Source of the DNA: Halieaceae bacterium UBA5044
Lineage (GTDB): Bacteria > Pseudomonadota > Gammaproteobacteria > Pseudomonadales > Halieaceae
Reading direction: 5' to 3'
Length of the DNA: 64,000 nucleotides
Assembly (NCBI GenBank): GCA_002416125.1
Contig: DIBU01000011.1
Span: 1 to 64,000, forward strand
The translations under genes and the position numbers were made by a program. The notes below the pieces were generated by a model. The model did no database searches. It was not told where the DNA came from and saw only the letters and a program-made list of their open reading frames with translations. Below are positions 58,922-64,000 of this stretch, in pieces (positions within the stretch are counted from its first letter, which is position 1; the number at the start of each line of letters is the position of its first letter).

Positions 58922-58969
58922 GGGGGAATACCAGCTATACTGTCAACAATCGGTCGGGGAGCGCCCCGG

Positions 58970-58987
58970 GGGTCGGCAAACCGACCC
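58970..58987 (+). promoter_or_regulatory. Hairpin in hfq leader
   Basis: GGGTCGG-CAAA-CCGACCC is a perfect 7-bp stem with a 4-nt loop, 71 bp upstream of the hfq start. It could be a weak processing or attenuation element in the miaA-hfq spacer. No T-run follows, so it is not a normal terminator. Confidence 0.4.
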
Positions 58988-59058
58988 GCCAGGGTGAGAG
59001 AAGGCGAGAGTACATCCATTATTATCAGGCTCCAGTTGAGCCAGCCAAGGAGAGAGTT

Positions 59059-59310
59059 ATGTCAAAAGGGCACACGCTACAAGACCCTTACCTGAACATC
59101 CTGCGTAAGGAGCGCGTTCCGGTATCCATCTATCTGGTGAACGGCATCAAGCTGCAGGGCCAGATCGAGTCATTTGACCAGTTTGTCGTGCTGTTGAAAA
59201 ACACAGTCAGCCAGATGGTGTACAAGCACGCCATTTCCACTGTGGTCCCCTCCCGCGTGGTGCGCATGCCCATGCAGAATCCGCCGGAAGATGATGACGG
59301 CGACAGCTAG
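59059..59310 (+). CDS. hfq: RNA chaperone Hfq
   Basis: An 83-aa Sm-like RNA chaperone, shorter at the C-terminus than E. coli Hfq (102 aa). The Sm1 region (LQDPYLNILRKERVPVSIYL in family register) and the Sm2 motif YKHAIST are intact, with the distal residues of LVNGIKLQGQIESFD. AAGGAGAGAG precedes the ATG. Pairs sRNAs with mRNAs across the cell. Confidence 0.98.
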   Translation: MSKGHTLQDPYLNILRKERVPVSIYLVNGIKLQGQIESFDQFVVLLKNTVSQMVYKHAISTVVPSRVVRMPMQNPPEDDDGDS

Positions 59311-59375
59311 TCTGCCCAGATTGTGCGGGCGCTGCGGCGCCCCCACCTCACCCACAGCCGACCCCCGAGGCGAGC

Positions 59376-60647
59376 GTGTTCTTTGAGCGTCCAGCATCCG
59401 GCGAGCGCGCCGTATTGGTGCACCTCGCCATTGCCAGCGAAGACGAGCGTGAAGACCCCCGCGAGTTCGAGGAACTGGTCCTGTCGGCAGGGGGTGATCC
59501 GGTCGCGTTTGTTGTGGGCAGCCGCGACGTACCGGATTCGCGCACCTTCATAGGGTCCGGCAAGGTTCGGGAAGTGCTGGACGAGGTGCAGCTGCACGAG
59601 GCGGAGCTGGTGATTTTCAATCACGCGCTGAGCCCCAGTCAGGAGCGCAATCTGGAGCGGGAGTTCAAATGCCGCGTGCTGGATCGTACCGGGCTGATCC
59701 TCGACATCTTCGCCCAGCGTGCCCGCACCCATGAGGGCAAGCTGCAGGTGGAGCTCGCGCAACTGCAACACATGAGCACGCGCCTGGTCCGCGGCTGGAC
59801 TCACCTCGAGCGACAGAAGGGCGGTATCGGGCTGCGTGGGCCCGGCGAAACCCAGCTGGAGACCGACCGGCGTCTGCTCCGGGTGCGTATCAAGTCGATT
59901 CTGGCCCGGCTGGAGAAAGTGCGGCGCCAGCGCGACCAGGGTCGGCGGTCCCGGCGACGGGCGGAAGTGCCCACTATTGCGCTGGTGGGGTATACCAATG
60001 CCGGCAAGTCGACGCTGTTCAACCGCCTGACCAATGCCGAGGTGTATGCCGCCGACCAGCTGTTTGCCACCCTGGACCCCACGCTGCGCCGGCTGGAGCT
60101 GGAAGAAGTCGGGCCCGTAATCATGGCGGATACCGTGGGCTTCATTGCCCATTTGCCGCACAAGCTGGTCGAGGCCTTCAAGGCGACGCTGGAGGAGACG
60201 GTCAGCGCCGATCTCCTGTTGCACGTGATCGATGTCGCCGCGGGCGCGCGCGAGGACAACATCTACCAGGTGCAGGCTGTGCTGGAGGAAATTGGCGCAC
60301 AGGACATCCCGCAGCTGCAGGTGTTCAACAAACTTGACCTGTTGGAGCAGGAGCCGCGTATTGATTACGATGAGCACGGCGTCCCCGAGCGCGTGTGGCT
60401 GAGCGCGGCCACCGGAGCGGGCCGCGACCTGCTGTTGCAGGCGATCGGCGAGCGCGTTGGGGCTGATATGGTGGAGGAAGAGCTGCACCTGCAGCCACAG
60501 CAGGGCCGTCTGCGTGCCGCGCTGTACCAGATGGGGGCGGTGGCGGCGGAACAGTACGGCGATGACGGTACAGCACACCTGAGCGTGCGCCTGCCGCGGG
60601 CCGACTGGAATCGGCTGATGAAGCGGGGGCCAGAGCTGGTGCCCTAG
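59376..60647 (+). CDS. hflX: Ribosome-associated GTPase HflX
   Basis: A 423-aa GTPase that splits stalled ribosomes under stress. The N-terminal HflX domain (SRDVPDSRTFIGSGKVRE and VIFNHALSPSQERNLE) precedes the G domain (GYTNAGKSTLFNRL, ADTVGFIAHLP, FNKLDL). It starts with GTG, 65 bp after hfq, and is probably co-transcribed. Confidence 0.96.
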   Translation: MFFERPASGERAVLVHLAIASEDEREDPREFEELVLSAGGDPVAFVVGSRDVPDSRTFIGSGKVREVLDEVQLHEAELVIFNHALSPSQERNLEREFKCRVLDRTGLILDIFAQRARTHEGKLQVELAQLQHMSTRLVRGWTHLERQKGGIGLRGPGETQLETDRRLLRVRIKSILARLEKVRRQRDQGRRSRRRAEVPTIALVGYTNAGKSTLFNRLTNAEVYAADQLFATLDPTLRRLELEEVGPVIMADTVGFIAHLPHKLVEAFKATLEETVSADLLLHVIDVAAGAREDNIYQVQAVLEEIGAQDIPQLQVFNKLDLLEQEPRIDYDEHGVPERVWLSAATGAGRDLLLQAIGERVGADMVEEELHLQPQQGRLRAALYQMGAVAAEQYGDDGTAHLSVRLPRADWNRLMKRGPELVP

Positions 60648-60712
60648 GAACCCGGGTCGGGGGTTCAGATAGTTTTGGTAAACTGCAAACATGGTGAAAA
60701 TGGGAGTTCAGT

Positions 60713-61879
60713 ATGGCTTGGAATGAGCCGGGTGGTGGAAGTAACAAGCCGAAGGATCCCTGGGGCGGCGGTGACCAGGGGCCCCCAGACCTTGATGAGG
60801 CGCTGAAAAAGTTGCAGGAGAAGCTCGGCGGCCTGTTTGGCGGTCGCGGCGCCAGGCGCGGCGGCTCATCGGGTGGCGGTGGCGGTGGCGGCCTCTCCGC
60901 CGGCCTGCTGGGGGTGATTGCACTGGTCGCTGTACTGGTCTGGGGCCTGATGGGGCTGTACCAGGTCGACGAGCAGGAGCGCGCCGTGGTGCTGCGTTTC
61001 GGCAAGTACCTCGAGACTGTGCAGCCTGGCCTGCAGTGGAACCCACCGCTGATCGATGAAGTGATTCGCGTCAACACCACCAAGGTGCGCGCCGCGACCT
61101 TCCGCGAGATCATGCTCACCCAGGACGAGAATATCGTCGAGGTGCGCATGTCCGTGCAGTATGTGATCGTCGATCCAACCAGTTTCGTACTGAAGGTGCG
61201 CGACCCTGAGGATTCCCTGCAGCATGCGGCCCAGAGCGCATTGCGGCATGTCGTCGGCGATACCCGCATGGACTCGGTGTTGACTGAGGGGCGTGCCCAG
61301 ATCGGCACCGACGTGCAGGTGCGCCTGCAGCGCTACACCGACATGTATGAAACCGGCATTCGTGTGATCAAGGTGAACATCGACGAATCCAAGCCGCCGA
61401 GCCAGGTGCAGGCCGCATTCGACGACGTGATCAAGGCGCGTGAGGATGAGGAGCGGCTCAAGAACGAGGCCCAGGCCTATGCCAATGGCATCGTGCCTGA
61501 AGCGCGCGGCCGTGCCCAGCGGGTGCTTGAGGAGGCCGGCGCTTACCGCGAACAGGTGGTCGCCAGCGCCGAAGGTGAGGCGGAACGCTTCAAGGCGCTG
61601 TTGGCCGAGTACGCCAAGGCACCGGAAGTGACCCGTGAGCGGCTGTACCTCGAAGCCGTGCAGGAGGTGCTCACCAACACCAACAAGGTGATGGTGGATG
61701 TGGAAGGCGGCAACAACGTGATGTACCTGCCGCTGGACAAAATGACCAGCTCGTCCGGTGCCAGCGTGCCGCGCAGCGGTCGGCTGGATGCCAACACGGT
61801 ACGCGAGCTGACCGACGCCGTGACTGAGCAGCTGCGTCAGGACGCCGCTGCAGCCAATAACCGCAGAGGAGGTCGCTAA
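60713..61879 (+). CDS. hflK: FtsH protease modulator HflK
   Basis: A 388-aa SPFH/band-7 inner-membrane protein. The cytoplasmic N-tail is Gly-rich, one transmembrane helix (about 61-83) follows, and then the periplasmic SPFH region with VVLRFGKYLETVQPGLQW. Forms HflKC cages around FtsH. HflC starts 1 bp after the stop. GGGAG precedes the ATG. Confidence 0.96.
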   Translation: MAWNEPGGGSNKPKDPWGGGDQGPPDLDEALKKLQEKLGGLFGGRGARRGGSSGGGGGGGLSAGLLGVIALVAVLVWGLMGLYQVDEQERAVVLRFGKYLETVQPGLQWNPPLIDEVIRVNTTKVRAATFREIMLTQDENIVEVRMSVQYVIVDPTSFVLKVRDPEDSLQHAAQSALRHVVGDTRMDSVLTEGRAQIGTDVQVRLQRYTDMYETGIRVIKVNIDESKPPSQVQAAFDDVIKAREDEERLKNEAQAYANGIVPEARGRAQRVLEEAGAYREQVVASAEGEAERFKALLAEYAKAPEVTRERLYLEAVQEVLTNTNKVMVDVEGGNNVMYLPLDKMTSSSGASVPRSGRLDANTVRELTDAVTEQLRQDAAAANNRRGGR

Positions 61880-61880
61880 G

Positions 61881-62756
61881 ATGGGCGGAAAAGGTATGAC
61901 CTGGCTGCTGGTAGCTGCCCTGTCGCTGTTCGTACTGAGCAACACGGTGTTTGTGGTCAAGGAGACCGAGCGCGCGGTGATGCTGCAGTTTGGTGAAGTG
62001 GTCAATCCGGACATCAAGCCCGGCCTGCACGTCAAGGTGCCCTTCGTCAACAACGTGCGCAAGTTCGAGGCACGGCTGCTGACGGTGGATTCAACGCCCG
62101 AACGCTTCTTTACGCAGGAGAAGAAGGCGTTGATTGTCGATTCCTATGCCAAGTTCCGTGTGGCCGACACCGCGAAGTTCTACACCGCGACCAACGGTGA
62201 GGAAGCGCGAGCCAGCGCGCTGCTCGGGCAGCGAATCAACGACGGTTTGCGCAACCAGGTGGCGGTACGCACCATTCAGGAGGTGGTATCTGGCCAGCGT
62301 GACCAGCTGATGGAAGCGCTGACTGAAGAGCTGAGCGAAGTGGCACTGGAAGAATACGGCGTTGAGGTCCTGGACGTGCGGGTCAAGCAGATCGACCTGC
62401 CGCCGGATGTCTCCGAGTCCGTGTACCGCCGCATGAACGCCGAGCGGGAAAAAGAGGCCCGGGAGCACCGCGCACTGGGCCAGGAGCTCGCTGAGGGTAT
62501 TCGCGCCGCGGCGGACCGCGAAGTCACGGTACTGGAGGCGAACGCCTACCGCGATGCGCAGCTGATCCGTGGTGAGGGTGACGCCCTGGCGACCAATATC
62601 TATGCCGAGGCCTTCAACAGCAATCCCGAGTTCTACTCGTTCACGCGCAGCCTGCGGGCGTATCGGGAGTCGTTCCAGAACAGCGGCGATATCATGCTGA
62701 TTCAGCCAGACAGCGACTTCTTCCGCTATCTGAAGGATTCCGAAGGCAGTCAATAG
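61881..62756 (+). CDS. hflC: FtsH protease modulator HflC
   Basis: A 291-aa SPFH protein with an N-terminal transmembrane helix (TWLLVAALSLFVLSNTVFVV) and the band-7 segment RAVMLQFGEVVNPDIKPGL. Coiled stretches rich in Glu, Arg and Ala follow (AEREKEAREHRALGQELAEG). Coupled to hflK. A hairpin and terminator-like structure lie downstream. Confidence 0.96.
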   Translation: MGGKGMTWLLVAALSLFVLSNTVFVVKETERAVMLQFGEVVNPDIKPGLHVKVPFVNNVRKFEARLLTVDSTPERFFTQEKKALIVDSYAKFRVADTAKFYTATNGEEARASALLGQRINDGLRNQVAVRTIQEVVSGQRDQLMEALTEELSEVALEEYGVEVLDVRVKQIDLPPDVSESVYRRMNAEREKEAREHRALGQELAEGIRAAADREVTVLEANAYRDAQLIRGEGDALATNIYAEAFNSNPEFYSFTRSLRAYRESFQNSGDIMLIQPDSDFFRYLKDSEGSQ

Positions 62757-62768
62757 GGGCAAAAAACG

Positions 62769-62855
62769 CAGGTGCCTTCAGTGGCGCCTGTGGTAGAATT
62801 CTGCAACCGTGGGATCCGGCGTTTTACCCACAAACGCTGGCCCCGCGGTTTTTTT
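62769..62855 (+). terminator. Tandem hairpins after hflC, second is terminator-like
   Basis: First hairpin: CAGGTGCC (62769-62776) and GGCGCCTG (62783-62790) with a wobble. Second: AACCG...CGGTT between 62805 and 62850 with an inner CGTTT/AAACG stem, followed by T's at 62851-62855. The second is a plausible intrinsic terminator between the hflKC transcript and the DUF2065 gene, though -10-like TAGAAT (62793-62798) lies between them. Confidence 0.6.
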
Positions 62856-62880
62856 ATGAGCACGGCTTCAGGGGGATAAT

Positions 62881-63072
62881 GTGGAATTCTGGCAGGTTCT
62901 GCCGGCGGCCCTGGCGCTGGTACTGATTATCGAGGGTGTCTTGCCCTTCCTGAGCCCCCGCACCTGGCGACAGATGGTGATCGGGGTGGCGCAGCAGCAG
63001 GACAAGGTCATCCGCAATGTCGGCCTGGGCAGCATGCTGCTCGGGGTGGCAATGCTGTATTGGGTGCACTAA
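62881..63072 (+). CDS. DUF2065 family membrane protein
   Basis: A 63-aa two-helix membrane protein (YjeT/DUF2065 family): hydrophobic FWQVLPAALALVLIIEGVLPFL, a basic loop (PRTWRQM) and a second helix ending MLYWVH. Function unknown; it is conserved between hflC and hisZ/purA in many gammaproteobacteria. It starts with GTG after GGGGGGA. Confidence 0.88.
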   Translation: MEFWQVLPAALALVLIIEGVLPFLSPRTWRQMVIGVAQQQDKVIRNVGLGSMLLGVAMLYWVH

Positions 63073-63081
63073 AGGGCATTT

Positions 63082-64000
63082 ATGACGACGGTGGATCGCT
63101 GGCAATTGCCCGACGGGGTAGAGGAAGTGCTGCCCCGGCAGGCGCGCATTGTCGAGCGCCTGAGGCGCGAGATTCTCGACCTTTACCAGCAGTGGGGCTA
63201 CCAGCTGGTCATCCCCCCCCTGATGGAATTCACCGAGTCGCTGCTGATTGGCCTGGGACGTGATCTCGACTTGCTGACCTTCAAGATGACGGACCAGCTG
63301 AGTGGCCGTACCCTGGGCATTCGCGCCGACATCACGCCGCAGGTGGCGCGCATCGATGCGCACAGCCTCGCCGAAGCCGGTGTGACGCGCCTCTGCTATG
63401 CAGGGTCGACCCTGCATACCCGGCCCAAGTCGCTGCTCGCCTCGCGCTCGCCCATTCAACTGGGGGCGGAGCTTTACGGCGACGACAGCCTGGCGGGCGA
63501 CGTGGAGATTATCCGGCTCATGCTTGCCACCCTGGGTGCCGCCGGCGTCACCCAGGTGACGCTGGACCTGGGCCACGTGGGTGTGTACGAAGCGGTGCTC
63601 GCGGCGGCGGCACTGACGGCGGAGCAGGAGGCGGAGGTGTTCGACGCCCTGCAGCGCAAGTCCCGCCCGGATCTGCTGCTGGCTCTTGCCGATGTCGCGG
63701 CCCCGGCCGCCGGGCTGATTCTCGGCCTGCTCGAGTTGCACGGCGATGCGGTGGTGCTAAATGCGGCGCGCGAACTGCTGGCGGAGGCAGCGCCGGACGC
63801 GCTGCATGCCGTGGCGGCGCTGGAGGCCGTGGCCGCCGCGATCGCGCGCAGTCACCCCGGCATTACCGTGTACTTTGACCTCGCAGAATTGCGTGGCTAC
63901 CACTACCACACGGGCATGGTGTTTGCGGCCTACGCCCCCGGGCACGGCCAGGCGCTGGCAAATGGCGGTCGCTACAACGATGTCGGCAAGGTCTTCGGCC
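63082..64000 (+). CDS. hisZ: ATP phosphoribosyltransferase regulatory subunit HisZ (partial)
   Basis: Runs off the right edge; the first ~306 aa are visible. It is a HisRS-like non-catalytic paralogue (RWQLPDGVEEVLPRQARIVE, IRADITPQVARIDAH, YAGSTLHTRPKSLLASRS) that activates short-form HisG in histidine biosynthesis. Start ATG at 63082, 9 bp after the DUF2065 stop. Its presence predicts a short HisG in this genome. Confidence 0.95.
   Translation, partial: MTTVDRWQLPDGVEEVLPRQARIVERLRREILDLYQQWGYQLVIPPLMEFTESLLIGLGRDLDLLTFKMTDQLSGRTLGIRADITPQVARIDAHSLAEAGVTRLCYAGSTLHTRPKSLLASRSPIQLGAELYGDDSLAGDVEIIRLMLATLGAAGVTQVTLDLGHVGVYEAVLAAAALTAEQEAEVFDALQRKSRPDLLLALADVAAPAAGLILGLLELHGDAVVLNAARELLAEAAPDALHAVAALEAVAAAIARSHPGITVYFDLAELRGYHYHTGMVFAAYAPGHGQALANGGRYNDVGKVFG

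Noticed and set aside
1..64000. CRISPR arrays, tRNAs, rRNAs, insertion sequences
   Set aside because: No regularly spaced direct repeats, no cloverleaf-like segments and no transposase genes were seen.

Overview
The window is about 64 kb of GC-rich, densely coding DNA from a gammaproteobacterial chromosome. The right-hand gene order (psd/rsgA/orn/queG, then nnr-tsaE-amiB-mutL-miaA-hfq-hflX-hflK-hflC, a DUF2065 gene and hisZ) is the classic gammaproteobacterial housekeeping block. The mix of a PEP-CTERM protein, many envelope lipoproteins and an aerobic marine-type gene set suggests a relative of Halieaceae/Cellvibrionales, but the genus is an inference. No rRNA, tRNA, insertion sequence, prophage or CRISPR array was seen.

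Layout. 0.1-5 kb: a PEP-CTERM surface protein, a DUF2141-MipA/OmpV outer-membrane protein behind a perfect Fur-box core, and a convergent feoAB ferrous-iron operon behind a second Fur-like box. 5-15 kb: EF-hand protein, arfB, an unknown exported protein, tex, a SixA-like phosphatase, a glutathionyl-hydroquinone reductase / LysR / pirin redox module, a Kazal-like lipoprotein, a DAACS symporter and a YcbL-type metallo-hydrolase.

15.2-29.5 kb: the most interesting region. Thirteen minus-strand genes, overlapping or separated by at most 33 bp, form one apparent operon. It encodes a signal-peptide protein with a TonB-C-like tail, several lipoproteins, a membrane-anchored repeat protein, a membrane-anchored PEGA x5 + pseudo-formylglycine-generating-enzyme protein, a four-helix MotA/TolQ/ExbB-like channel protein, a protein with a degenerate actin/Hsp70-like fold and an FHA-like tail, two single-pass proteins that join an ExbD/TolR-like transmembrane helix (F-L-D-V/I) to a coiled coil and a von Willebrand factor A domain, two more lipoproteins and an M48 lipoprotein protease. 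I read this as an undescribed ion-driven, envelope-spanning machine in which VWA domains replace the usual periplasmic domain of ExbD/TolR/MotB. Its substrate is unknown.

29.6-47.3 kb: metabolic and stress genes (thioesterase, gamma-glutamyltransferase, pdxH, cinA, Nudix hydrolase, FKBP isomerase, iron-type alcohol dehydrogenase, orphan ParA, nitronate-monooxygenase-like enzyme, cysH behind a LysR-type inverted repeat, transglutaminase-like/TPR lipoprotein, PPOX-class enzyme, SDR, SYLF protein, asnS, RNase II). 47.6-64 kb: phoH-PIN, psd, rsgA, orn, queG and the tsaE-to-hisZ block; hisZ runs off the right edge.
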